Source: Woeseiaceae bacterium
Lineage (GTDB): Bacteria; Pseudomonadota; Gammaproteobacteria; Steroidobacterales; Woeseiaceae
Direction: 5' to 3'
Length of the DNA: 64,000 nt
Assembly: GCA_024640315.1 (NCBI GenBank)
Contig: JAHEFF010000002.1
Coordinates: 62,001 to 126,000, forward strand
The position numbers were made by a program, and so were the translations under genes. Shown piece by piece: positions 17,356 through 27,348 of the stretch (position 1 is the first letter of the stretch; every line of letters begins with the position of its first letter). The notes beneath the pieces are model-generated. The model did not search any database, had not been told where the DNA came from, and worked only from the letters and a program-made list of their open reading frames with translations.

Positions 17356-18483
17356 ATGGCGTGGAATGATTCTGGAAACGGGAAAGACCCGTGGGACAAG
17401 GACGGTGGTCAGCCCAATGATCTGGACAAGATCGTGCAGGGCTGGCAACGCAAGTTGTCCAGTGTATTGGGTGGTGGCAAAGGTTCTTCTCCACAGGGAA
17501 CCGCGAGCAGCTATGTACTGATTGTTGTTCTGGTGGCAGGTTGGCTGCTGACCGGGCTCTATCGCGTGGATCAGGCAGAACGCGGCGTTGTGCAGCGGTT
17601 TGGCGCATACACACATACGACCATGCCGGGTCTTCGTTGGCGGGTGCCATTCCCGGTCGACGCGGTGGATATTGTCAATATAGAAGAGGTCAATGATTTC
17701 CGGTTCCGCACGGAAATGCTCACGGCCGATGAACAATATGTATTTATCGATATGGTTGTGCAGTACCGTCGCACCGACCCGGTCAAGTTCAGCTTTGAGG
17801 TCGCCGACCCTGAGCTGACTTTGCAGGATGTCACGGAAAGTGCTCTTCGCGGAGTGGTCGGCACGAGTTCGCTGGAGTTGCTGATCGGTGAGCGCCGTGA
17901 AGAAATTCCGGCTCGAACGATGGACGAGTTGCAGAAGACACTCGAGGGCTACAGCGCGGGCATTACAGTCACGTCGATCAACCTGAGCGTCGTCGACTAT
18001 CCGAATTCGGTTCGTGAGGCGGTGGACGATACGCAGAAAGCGCGCAATGACAAAGAGCGCATCGAGCTTGAAGCACGCACATACAGCAATGACATTATCC
18101 CGCGTGCACGTGGTGCGGCACAGCGTGTCTTGCAGGATGCTGGCGGCTACCATGACCGGGTCATTGCCGATGCGGAAGGTGAGGCGGCCAGATTTGAGTC
18201 GCTGCTGGTTGAATATCAGAAGGCACCACGAGTTACGCGTGATCGCCTCTACCTGCAGGCGATTGAAGAGGTATACAGCAAATCAAACAAAGTGCTGATT
18301 GATGCCGAGGGGTCCGGAAACATGATCTACCTGCCACTCGATCAGATAGCCCGCGGGCAAAATATCCGCGTACCGGGATCCGAATCGAACAGGGCCGATG
18401 ATTCACAAACGCCGGAAATACTTGGCAATCCGGACACTGATCCGAACAATCCCCGCACACGAATCAGGAGGGACCCGCAATGA
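17356..18483 (+). CDS. hflK: FtsH protease modulator HflK
   Basis: Inner-membrane SPFH protein that assembles with HflC into a large cage around FtsH and modulates its proteolysis. Residues 1-50 are the Gly- and Asp-rich cytoplasmic N-terminal segment (DPWDKDGGQPNDLDK) typical of HflK. One membrane segment (about 53-72, VLIVVLVAGWLLTGLYR) is followed by the SPFH domain starting VDQAERGVVQRFG and a coiled-coil region. 375 residues. The stop overlaps the hflC start (ATGA). Confidence 0.97.
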   Translation: MAWNDSGNGKDPWDKDGGQPNDLDKIVQGWQRKLSSVLGGGKGSSPQGTASSYVLIVVLVAGWLLTGLYRVDQAERGVVQRFGAYTHTTMPGLRWRVPFPVDAVDIVNIEEVNDFRFRTEMLTADEQYVFIDMVVQYRRTDPVKFSFEVADPELTLQDVTESALRGVVGTSSLELLIGERREEIPARTMDELQKTLEGYSAGITVTSINLSVVDYPNSVREAVDDTQKARNDKERIELEARTYSNDIIPRARGAAQRVLQDAGGYHDRVIADAEGEAARFESLLVEYQKAPRVTRDRLYLQAIEEVYSKSNKVLIDAEGSGNMIYLPLDQIARGQNIRVPGSESNRADDSQTPEILGNPDTDPNNPRTRIRRDPQ

Positions 18484-19355
18484 GTAACTCGAGATTCTTA
18501 TTGCTCGTCATTGTGGGCATTCTTTTTGTCGGCTTCGGCCTGTCTGCGTTTACTGTCAACGAGCGGGAACAGGCAATCAAACTACGCGTCGGTGAGGTCG
18601 TGTCGTCGGACTACGAACCCGGTCTGCACTGGAAGATTCCGGTTTACGAAAATGTTCGCAAGTTTTCGACCCGAATTCTTCGCATAGACGATGAGCCGCA
18701 ACGCGTATTTACGCTGGAGCGTACCGCCATGGAGGTCGATTATTTCGTCCAGTGGCGAATCGTCGACCCGGTGCAGTTTTACACATCGACGACGGGCTCG
18801 AGCCAGATCGCCGAAGATCGATTGCTGGAAATCGTCAGAAACTCGATTGTGACGGAGTTTGGCCGCCGTTCAGTGCAGGAGGCAATCTCCGTCGAGCGTG
18901 AAGAGCTCATGCGCGACATGCTGCAGACGGCAACCACGACCGCGCAAGGACTGGGTATCGAAGTCGTTGACTTTCGCGTCAAGCAGGTTGAGTTCGTACA
19001 GGAAGTGAGGCCATCGGTTTATAACCAGATGCGTGAGGAGCGTGCGCGAGTCGCCGCCGAAATTCGAGCCGAGGGCCGCGAGGCTGCAGAACTCATCCGG
19101 TCGACAGCGGACCGGCAGCGCACGGTCATCCTGGCGGATGCCTACCGGGATGGGCAGAAAATTCGGGGCGAGGGTGACGCAAAGGCGGCGGAGATTTATG
19201 CGAACGCCTACCAAAAGGATCCTGAGTTTTACGCTTTCTATCGCAGTATTGACGCGTACAGGAAGTCCATGGGCAATCCGGGCGATATTCTTGTTCTCGA
19301 TCCTAATAACGAATTCTTCCGCTACCTGAACCAGTCGACCGTCAAGCCGGAGTAA
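18480..19355 (+). CDS. hflC: FtsH protease modulator HflC
   Basis: Partner of HflK in the membrane complex that regulates FtsH. 291 residues: one N-terminal membrane segment (about 5-23), SPFH domain starting VNEREQAIKLRVGEV, coiled coil with RMREERARVAAEIRAEGRE-like heptads, and the C-terminal DPEFYAFYRSIDAYRKSMG characteristic of HflC. ATG 18480 overlaps the hflK stop by four bases, so the two are made together. Confidence 0.97.
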   Translation: MSNSRFLLLVIVGILFVGFGLSAFTVNEREQAIKLRVGEVVSSDYEPGLHWKIPVYENVRKFSTRILRIDDEPQRVFTLERTAMEVDYFVQWRIVDPVQFYTSTTGSSQIAEDRLLEIVRNSIVTEFGRRSVQEAISVEREELMRDMLQTATTTAQGLGIEVVDFRVKQVEFVQEVRPSVYNQMREERARVAAEIRAEGREAAELIRSTADRQRTVILADAYRDGQKIRGEGDAKAAEIYANAYQKDPEFYAFYRSIDAYRKSMGNPGDILVLDPNNEFFRYLNQSTVKPE

Positions 19356-19471
19356 AACCTCTTTCCGTCATTTCTTTGAGCGTGGCGAGGAAGCAGTCCC
19401 GGTTGTGGACTGCGGCAAAGAAATATGCGCCTGTTAGCTCGAGATGACGGCTGAATTTGTGTGGAAAAAAT

Positions 19472-19657
19472 ATGTTGCAGGATCTAATGACAGGATTTTC
19501 AATTTACCTGATCATCGAAGGGATGATTCCATTCGCGGGTCCAAATCTGTTTCGGCAATCAGTGGTTCGAATTGCGCAGATGGATGACAATAGCCTTCGG
19601 CTCACGGGTCTCACTGTAGCCGGTGTTGGTTTAATTATGCTTTACATCGTTCGGTAG
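19472..19657 (+). CDS. DUF2065 family small membrane protein
   Basis: About 61 residues with two hydrophobic segments (FSIYLIIEGMIPFAG and LTVAGVGLIMLYIVR). It matches the YjeT/DUF2065 type, and the place between hflC and purA is the one this family occupies in E. coli and many relatives. ATG 19472 is preferred; a TTG at 19457 would add five residues. Function is not known for the family; conserved linkage suggests a role with HflKC at the membrane. Confidence 0.85.
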   Translation: MLQDLMTGFSIYLIIEGMIPFAGPNLFRQSVVRIAQMDDNSLRLTGLTVAGVGLIMLYIVR

Positions 19658-20956
<1,299 letters not shown>

Positions 20957-20962
20957 TTCCGG

Positions 20963-23695
20963 TCAGGTCGGGATGGCGCGGCGGCGCATCAACGCTACAC
21001 CCATAAGCAACAATGCCACCAGACCCATCGAGCCGCCACCATTACCACTCGTCGGTGCAGTTGAACCCGGTTTGGTCACCGTAACGGTTGTCGTCGAGGA
21101 ATCCGACAACCCGCCGGGGTCCGAAACTGTGAGTCGGAATTGCAACATGGTGTCTGATGCCACTGTCGGCGCCGTGAAGTTCGCTACTGAAGACCCGGCA
21201 TTGTTGAGGCTGACGCTCTGACCACTAGTCTGTGCCCATTGATAGGTCAACCTGTCGCCGTCCGGGTCGCTTGACTGATTTCCGTCCAGCGTGACCGGGC
21301 TGCCGGAGGACCTGGTCTGACTGATGCCTGCGATCGAATTGGGGGCAAGGTTGGCGCCGTCACCGTCCATAATCGTTGCCGAAAAACTGTCAGTTGCACC
21401 GATGCGGGCACCAATCGCGTTGCTTAGTGACAGACTGAGTGTTTCAGCGCCTTCAACCAGGCCGTCGTCTACAACGGTGAATTCAATTGTCTTCGGGTTC
21501 GCGTCTCCATCGGCCCAGCCTAATGTTGCAGGTGGAGTACCAACGTAGTCGGTGCCGGGTGCTGCATTGCCAATGCTGCTGAGATCAACCGTAATTGAGC
21601 CAATTGCGCTGCCACTACGTTGAACGACGGCAACAATCGTTGCGAAGCCACGTTCGGCTACGCTGACTGATGCCTCGGCAAAGTTGAGTTCGGAAGGCGC
21701 GCCGGGATCACTCAGGTAGGCGTTGGTGGTGCTCAAATTGCCCAGCGTGGCGCCGCCGGTCGGACTGATGAGCCGAACGAGGAGCCGTTCCATACTTTCG
21801 CTGACGCCATCGTTGATCGCGGTGATATTTATAGTCTTGTTCGTGCTATCACCGGCAGCCCAGTTCAGGGTGCCCGTGGAAGATGAATAGTCCGAAGCGC
21901 TGGCAGTCGCGTGCAGGATTTCGTATGTGACGCTCACCGCGCCGGTCGCTCCGCCAATACGCTCGACAGCAAGCGGCGCCAGCTGGCCCTCGTCTGCCGC
22001 AAACGACGCTGAAGTAAATTGCAGCTTGCCTTGCGGTACGTCGCGAGTCTGGTCCGCCGCCATGTAGAAGCCGCTGCTGATGTCGCTTACTGCAATATTG
22101 CCGCTGTGAAAAAACGGGTAGGCACCCCACGCGCCGTCGAAAGCCGAATTGTCAGAAACGGGATACGTGTCAAGCCGACCGACGGCTAACGGCCTGGTCG
22201 GATCGGTGATATCGAGTACTGTCAGTCCTCGTGTGTAATTCGACATGTAGTAACGATTGCCACGAACGAAACCATTGTGATCGATGGCATTGGTCGGTCC
22301 TGTCCAGGTTCCGGCAAGAACAGGATTTGCCAGGTTGGAAACGGAAAAGACTCTCAACGTCGTAGCCAAAATGAAATTTCGCTCGTCCAGTTCGTCGTGG
22401 GCGAATAAATATTGTTTGTCTTCAGACCACCATCCGGAATGAACGTATCCTGCATTAGCGTACGCGGTGTTGCTCAATTGCACCGGGATCGCCGGGTCGC
22501 TGATATCCCAAATCTCAATGGTATTTTCGTTGAAATCGAGCAGAACTTCGCAGTGACTACCGCCGTTTACACATTGTGTGTCTTTGCGTGAATCCGTAAT
22601 GATGATGGACGATGCATCATGCATGTATCCGGAGCCAGTGCCGCCAGGAATAAAGGCAGGCGCTTCCGGATTTGCCAGGGAATATGAGCGATATCGGCCA
22701 TTGGACTGGTTCGACCCGGCCACGATCAGTGTCGGAATATCGCCGGTCAGGGATATGCCGGTGCTGTAGTCGGTATTTGTTGCATAGACATTGTGCGCAC
22801 TCAGGAAGTCGCTCGGATAACTGGCGCGGCGAATTGAATGCGGCAGGCCGGTCAGGTCGATGACATACAGGCCGTCTGTTGTGGACCCGTCAGTAGTGAC
22901 GTATGCATAGGCATTCCAACGGTTGGCCGCAGTATCAAAATACTGGTAGACCTTGATATCACGCCACACTTCACTTTGGCCGTCGACAAATCCGACTTCC
23001 CGCGGCCTGGTTGCATCAGTCACATCAAATACCGCTGTGCCCCGGTTAAATCCGGCAATCGCGTATTCGCGGCCAGTGTTGAGATCCACGAATCCCCATA
23101 TATCGTTGCCCGCCGATGGGGTTGCGCTGATATCAACAAATCCAACGTGTGACAGAAGATCCACGTCGTTACAGGGCAGCCCGGCAGCGGAACCACCGGT
23201 GCAGGGCGTAGCCGCGATGCTCGACTTGAGACGCTGATGAATCCCGAGAAGTTTTTCGGCCTCAACGGCCATTTGGCTTTCGCGACCTTTCTGATCGGCG
23301 ACGATCCGAAAGCCGCGTTCCGAAAGCTGTTCCCGGTATTCAAAGGGCACGCCAATCAGAGTGGAAGTGGCTCGTGGCTTGAATTCCTTCTTATCGCTCA
23401 GGTCATAGCCACCTGAAACCTGGATCACGCCGCTGACGAGATGAAATACATCCTCCGCGTTGTCGATCTCGTAAGTGCCCTTGGCGATTCGAATCTGCCC
23501 ACCCTTTCCCGCCATGCCGAGCGCATAACGAATAGTCCCACAGGGGTTGTCGATATCCAGGCAGTCACCGGTGTCGGCGCCGCTTTCCGCGACGAACAGC
23601 GGCAGATCGGTGTCACCGTGACTCAGCGCGTTACCAGCCCATAATAGAGAAGACAACATCAAAAATGGCGCTATGAACCGGAGCGGGAATTTCAT
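20963..23695 (-). CDS. Secreted choice-of-anchor B / Calx-beta protein with GlyGly-CTERM-like sorting tail
   Basis: About 910 residues. A signal peptide (MKFPLRFIAPFLMLSSLLWA) is followed by an LVIVD-type repeat region with repeated VFDVTDATRP, VIDLTGLP, IWDISDPAIP and VLDITDPTRP units that predict a beta-propeller (choice-of-anchor B family). Then come two Calx-beta modules, one Ig/PKD-like module (LAPNSIAGISQTRSSG, DPDGDRLTYQW), and the tail GNGGGSMGLVALLLMG ending in RRR. The tail fits GlyGly-CTERM signals processed by rhombosortase for surface display or type II secretion. The start at 23695 is chosen for the signal peptide (longest frame 23719). Role, adhesion or extracellular binding, is inferred. 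Confidence 0.85.
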   Translation of the reverse strand: MKFPLRFIAPFLMLSSLLWAGNALSHGDTDLPLFVAESGADTGDCLDIDNPCGTIRYALGMAGKGGQIRIAKGTYEIDNAEDVFHLVSGVIQVSGGYDLSDKKEFKPRATSTLIGVPFEYREQLSERGFRIVADQKGRESQMAVEAEKLLGIHQRLKSSIAATPCTGGSAAGLPCNDVDLLSHVGFVDISATPSAGNDIWGFVDLNTGREYAIAGFNRGTAVFDVTDATRPREVGFVDGQSEVWRDIKVYQYFDTAANRWNAYAYVTTDGSTTDGLYVIDLTGLPHSIRRASYPSDFLSAHNVYATNTDYSTGISLTGDIPTLIVAGSNQSNGRYRSYSLANPEAPAFIPGGTGSGYMHDASSIIITDSRKDTQCVNGGSHCEVLLDFNENTIEIWDISDPAIPVQLSNTAYANAGYVHSGWWSEDKQYLFAHDELDERNFILATTLRVFSVSNLANPVLAGTWTGPTNAIDHNGFVRGNRYYMSNYTRGLTVLDITDPTRPLAVGRLDTYPVSDNSAFDGAWGAYPFFHSGNIAVSDISSGFYMAADQTRDVPQGKLQFTSASFAADEGQLAPLAVERIGGATGAVSVTYEILHATASASDYSSSTGTLNWAAGDSTNKTINITAINDGVSESMERLLVRLISPTGGATLGNLSTTNAYLSDPGAPSELNFAEASVSVAERGFATIVAVVQRSGSAIGSITVDLSSIGNAAPGTDYVGTPPATLGWADGDANPKTIEFTVVDDGLVEGAETLSLSLSNAIGARIGATDSFSATIMDGDGANLAPNSIAGISQTRSSGSPVTLDGNQSSDPDGDRLTYQWAQTSGQSVSLNNAGSSVANFTAPTVASDTMLQFRLTVSDPGGLSDSSTTTVTVTKPGSTAPTSGNGGGSMGLVALLLMGVALMRRRAIPT

Positions 23696-23755
23696 TTGTG
23701 TAGTCCTGGTCGCAAGCAAATTACCCTGTCAGGGGCGACGCATGTAACGTAGTCG

Positions 23756-23784
23756 TTGCGACATAACCGCAAGGTCAACATTAT
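23756..23784 (+). promoter_or_regulatory. Candidate sigma70 promoter for the patatin gene
   Basis: TTGCGA (23756-23761) and CATTAT (23779-23784) with a 17-base spacer lie in the divergent gap between the surface-protein gene and the patatin gene. The adjacent TTATATAT tract offers an alternative -10. The leader to ATG 23910 would be about 120 bases. Assigned by eye. Confidence 0.4.
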
Positions 23785-23909
23785 ATATCCTGAGTTCGAT
23801 TACGATGGCGTCGACTGGTTCCTGATTTCCGAAAATATACCGGTCAGTCAGGCCTTGCGAAATGCGGCCAAAAAACGCCAAATCAGGCGCGTTTCAAAAG
23901 GCATGAGGA

Positions 23910-24983
23910 ATGAGTTTGAGCGGTAAATCAGCATTGCGTTTCCTGGCGGGGCCAGGCGCGGCCCGGATGATTTCAAGGGATGGCTTTTCCGCCGAGCAGA
24001 TTGGCTCCATAGCCGGAGCATCGGGAGGCGCAAAATGGCTGGTGTTGAGCCAGGTGGACCGGGTCATCATCGAACGGATACTCCCGGCCCTGCAAGCGCC
24101 TGTGCATCTCATCGGTTCGTCCATCGGCACGTGGCGGTTCGCCTGTTATGCGCAGGCGGATCCGCTAGCCGCAATCGGCCGTTTTGAGGAAGCCTATCTG
24201 AAGCAGAGCTATAGCGACGATCCTGATATCCAGGAAATCAGCGACATGAGCCGGAAAATCATCGAGTTTGTACTGGGTGAATCCGGGGCACGGGAAATAG
24301 TCAATCACCCGACGTTGCGAACGCATGTCATGACGGTACGGGCGAGGTTGCTGGCCGCCAGTGAGAGACCGCCGGTGCTCGGTGCCGGATTGTTGCTGGC
24401 TGCAGCCGCGAACATCATTAGCCGCCGTTCGCTCGGCATCTTTTTTGTGCGCAGCCTTTTTTACGACCCGCGAGACTTGCCGCCGTTCTTCGACGTTGGG
24501 GGATTCCCCCTGGAACGCACGGAAATTTCCGCAGGCAATATTGCAGACTCGATTCGTGCATCAGGTGCCATCCCGATGGTCCTGCATGGCGTCAGGGGAA
24601 TTGAAGGAGCGCGGCCCGGTATTTATCGTGATGGTGGCATCATCGACTATCACCTCGATCTGCCCACAAGCCAGGGTGATCGTCTGACATTGTTCCCGCA
24701 CTTTTTCGACTACCTCAAGCCTGGCTGGTTTGACAAGAAGCTGTCATGGCGACGGCACAATGCGGCCAATGTTGACCGCACGTTGGTGATTTGTCCGTCG
24801 GCGGAGTTCGTTGCTCGCCTGCCGAACGCCAAGGTGCCAGACCGAACCGACTTTCAGACGATGACGCCCGAATTGCGAAGAAAGGTCTGGCAATCAGTTG
24901 TATCTGCGTGTGAAGAACTGGCAGAAGACCTGCACAGTGTGCTCGACAAAGATGAGCTGCCGGCGAGACTTGAGCCGTTGTGA
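23910..24983 (+). CDS. Patatin-like phospholipase family protein
   Basis: 357 residues without a signal peptide. Two glycine-serine elbows occur near the N terminus: GASGGAKW about residue 36 and GSSIGTWR about residue 69. The second is the better match to the patatin GxSxG nucleophile, the first to its oxyanion region. The partner aspartate is probably in YRDGGIIDYH near residue 238, giving the Ser-Asp dyad of lipid acyl hydrolases. ATG 23910 has a GAGG site. A hydrophobic stretch (LGAGLLLAAAANII) could contact membranes. Possibly co-transcribed with the OPT transporter 85 bases downstream. Substrate unknown. Confidence 0.82.
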   Translation: MSLSGKSALRFLAGPGAARMISRDGFSAEQIGSIAGASGGAKWLVLSQVDRVIIERILPALQAPVHLIGSSIGTWRFACYAQADPLAAIGRFEEAYLKQSYSDDPDIQEISDMSRKIIEFVLGESGAREIVNHPTLRTHVMTVRARLLAASERPPVLGAGLLLAAAANIISRRSLGIFFVRSLFYDPRDLPPFFDVGGFPLERTEISAGNIADSIRASGAIPMVLHGVRGIEGARPGIYRDGGIIDYHLDLPTSQGDRLTLFPHFFDYLKPGWFDKKLSWRRHNAANVDRTLVICPSAEFVARLPNAKVPDRTDFQTMTPELRRKVWQSVVSACEELAEDLHSVLDKDELPARLEPL

Positions 24984-25068
24984 TAGGCTTCTGGCGCAAA
25001 GGAAAAGCTTGATCGGAGACGCAATATAATGAAAAACAAACGTCACCAGCCGTTCGGGGAGCATGACC

Positions 25069-26796
25069 ATGAATGATGCGCTGACTGTTTCTCCCGCTAC
25101 CGGCAGGACCTATCCGGAGCTTACGTGGACAGCCGTCATCGTCGGATGGTTTCTCGGTTGCATCATCGCGGTTTCGATTGGCTACGCAGCCTTGATTCTG
25201 GGCTTTTCAATCGAGGGATCCGAGCTTGCGGCCATTCTCGGTTTCGGCATCCTGCGAGGAATGTTGCGGCGCAAGAGCATCATCGAAAATAACATTGTTC
25301 AGACCATCGCCAGCGGCGTAAATGGAGCGTCATCGGGAATGATGTTTTCAGTGCCCGCAATCTTTATTCTTGGCTATGGCGACCAGTTCGACCCGGTGCT
25401 CATGACTTTCGGTTGCATCGCTGGCGCGTTTCTCGGCATCGCGTTTATCGTCCCTCTCAGAAAACATATGATCGACTTCGAGCGGCTGACCTATCCGGGT
25501 GGCGTTGCGGTAGCCACTATTCTGAAGTCTCCGGGAGCCGGTGTCCGAAAAGCCGTCATTCTGCTCACTGCGGCGGCAATTAGTGCCGTCGTGCACCTGG
25601 TATCCAAAACAACCGGATTCGAAAACTGGGACCTTGGTTCTATTCTCGGATTGCCGTCCTACATGAACGGCATCTGGTATTTGTCTTTAATGACCGTTGG
25701 CGTGGGCTTCATCGCGGGCAGGGGAGGCGTCGCATTTATCATAGGTGGCTTCGTTGCTTACTGGTTTCTGTCTCCGATGCTATCGATGACGGGCGGGTTT
25801 CCGCTGGATGCGACCGGGGTCGCAATTAGTGATCCAGGATCATTGCGGTTACTGCTCTATCGTCCGCTTGGTATTGGCATGCTGATCGGCGGTGCTATGA
25901 CAGGAGTTGCGCTTGCGCTGCCGTTAATCATCAGCACCGTCAGGTCGATGCAAAAGTCATCGAGCGTCGAGACCGGGGCATCGAATGACGAGATGCCGAT
26001 CAAGCTGCTTTATTTCGCGATCATCGGGGCAGCGATTGTTCTGGCAATTATCGCCATTTCTTCAGTTCAGACCGTTGGAATCGTTCGCGGCATCGGTATG
26101 GCGTTGCTCGGAACACTCTGGATCTGGATGTCCGGCATCATACTTTCAGAAGCGATTGGCAGAACTAATTGGTCGCCGTTATCCGGAATGACACTGATTG
26201 GTATCACGTTGCTGATCATCATGACGACGGGCATGGAACGTGGTGATTCAATTGTTGCCGCGATCATGGTCGGCGCGGCAACCTGTGTTGCGATGTCGCA
26301 GGCTACAGACCTGATGCTGGATCTGAAGACAGGTTACCTGGTCGGCGCGACGCCACGTATGCAACAGTTTGGGCAGTTCATCGGCGCATGGCTTGGTCCC
26401 ATCGTCGTTATTGCACTGATTTTTGTGCTTAACGAGGCCATGACACTGGGTAGCGAGGCGCTTCCGGCTCCGCAAGGCCAGGCTCTGGCCAGCATGGTCA
26501 ATGGCATTCTTGGCGGAGACGTTCCGGTGGAGAAATACGCAGCCGGCGCCGTCCTTGGCGGCATACTGTCCGCCGTCATTGGCGGGCTTGGCATTACGGT
26601 TGGCCTTGGCTTCTATCTGCCATTCAATATCGTATTGACGTACTCGCTCGGAACACTTGGGCGTGAATTGTCAGATCGCTTCAAAGGAAAATCCTGGAGC
26701 GAAAATGTCGGCATCCCGATTGCGGCGGGCCTCATCGTTGGCGAGGCCCTGGTCGGCGTCGGGCACGCCATCCACATTGTCCTGTCCGCAGCGTAG
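25069..26796 (+). CDS. OPT family oligopeptide/metal-chelate transporter
   Basis: Integral membrane protein of about 575 residues with many hydrophobic segments and the OPT start TYPELTWTAVIVGWFLGCIIA. FERLTYPGGVAVATILKSPG and TDLMLDLKTGYLVGATPRMQQFGQFIGAWLGP are typical of the bacterial OPT (YSL-like) branch. The family takes up oligopeptides or metal chelates using the proton gradient; substrate cannot be deduced. The second ATG (25069) is preferred over 25063 because GGGGAG lies seven bases upstream of it. The 178-aa gene starts 16 bases after the stop, so the two form an operon. Confidence 0.88.
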   Translation: MNDALTVSPATGRTYPELTWTAVIVGWFLGCIIAVSIGYAALILGFSIEGSELAAILGFGILRGMLRRKSIIENNIVQTIASGVNGASSGMMFSVPAIFILGYGDQFDPVLMTFGCIAGAFLGIAFIVPLRKHMIDFERLTYPGGVAVATILKSPGAGVRKAVILLTAAAISAVVHLVSKTTGFENWDLGSILGLPSYMNGIWYLSLMTVGVGFIAGRGGVAFIIGGFVAYWFLSPMLSMTGGFPLDATGVAISDPGSLRLLLYRPLGIGMLIGGAMTGVALALPLIISTVRSMQKSSSVETGASNDEMPIKLLYFAIIGAAIVLAIIAISSVQTVGIVRGIGMALLGTLWIWMSGIILSEAIGRTNWSPLSGMTLIGITLLIIMTTGMERGDSIVAAIMVGAATCVAMSQATDLMLDLKTGYLVGATPRMQQFGQFIGAWLGPIVVIALIFVLNEAMTLGSEALPAPQGQALASMVNGILGGDVPVEKYAAGAVLGGILSAVIGGLGITVGLGFYLPFNIVLTYSLGTLGRELSDRFKGKSWSENVGIPIAAGLIVGEALVGVGHAIHIVLSAA

Positions 26797-26811
26797 CGGC
26801 GAGGTAGCAAC

Positions 26812-27348
26812 ATGAAGAACATTGGATTTCTTTTGCTGGTGGCAGGCTTTCTCGGCGGCGCATATTCCACTGCACTCGATACCGAGGTGACCAACTGGAC
26901 ACTTTTTGTTCCGGCTGCATTGGCGGCAATAATCGGTGTCATGATTCTGAAACGGCAGGCAAGCGGCGAAGCGACGTCCGAACATGTCCTGACAGAAAAT
27001 CGCGCCGAGCTGACCGATTCTTTGTCGAAAATAGTCCACAACCTGGATGAATTGATCGGCGCAGGCGACTCGATAAGCATTGACCAGCTTCGCGATGAAA
27101 TTGACGAACGGCTGCGCAATGACCTACGGCGTTTCGCCGAGGCCCGGGAAAGCCTCATACATTTGTTCAGTTTGCAGACTTACGCAGACATCATGAGTGA
27201 GTTCGCCGCTGGCGAGCGCTATGTAAACCGCGTTTGGTCGGCCTCGGCGGACGGCTACAACCACGAGGCAAGAACCTACCTCAAAAAAGCGGTAATTCAG
27301 TTTCGTGAAGCAAGCCAGCAGCTGGCAGCGGTTGCGCGTTCAGATTAA
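26812..27348 (+). CDS. Hypothetical membrane protein with cytoplasmic helical domain
   Basis: 178 residues: two membrane segments at about 4-20 and 30-46, then a charged, mostly helical region (ENRAELTDSLSKIVHNLDEL, DEIDERLRNDLRRFAEARESL) likely to form coiled coils. GAGG precedes ATG 26812. It is 16 bases downstream of the OPT transporter and probably accompanies it, but no known transporter subunit is recognised. Its TAA abuts the stop of the convergent gene at 27349. Confidence 0.7.
   Translation: MKNIGFLLLVAGFLGGAYSTALDTEVTNWTLFVPAALAAIIGVMILKRQASGEATSEHVLTENRAELTDSLSKIVHNLDELIGAGDSISIDQLRDEIDERLRNDLRRFAEARESLIHLFSLQTYADIMSEFAAGERYVNRVWSASADGYNHEARTYLKKAVIQFREASQQLAAVARSD

Noticed and set aside
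17134..18153. Long minus-strand frame of 339 codons over hflX/hflK
   Set aside because: It lies antisense to two conserved core genes with matching families; the predicted product has no domain and is a shadow of their codon bias.
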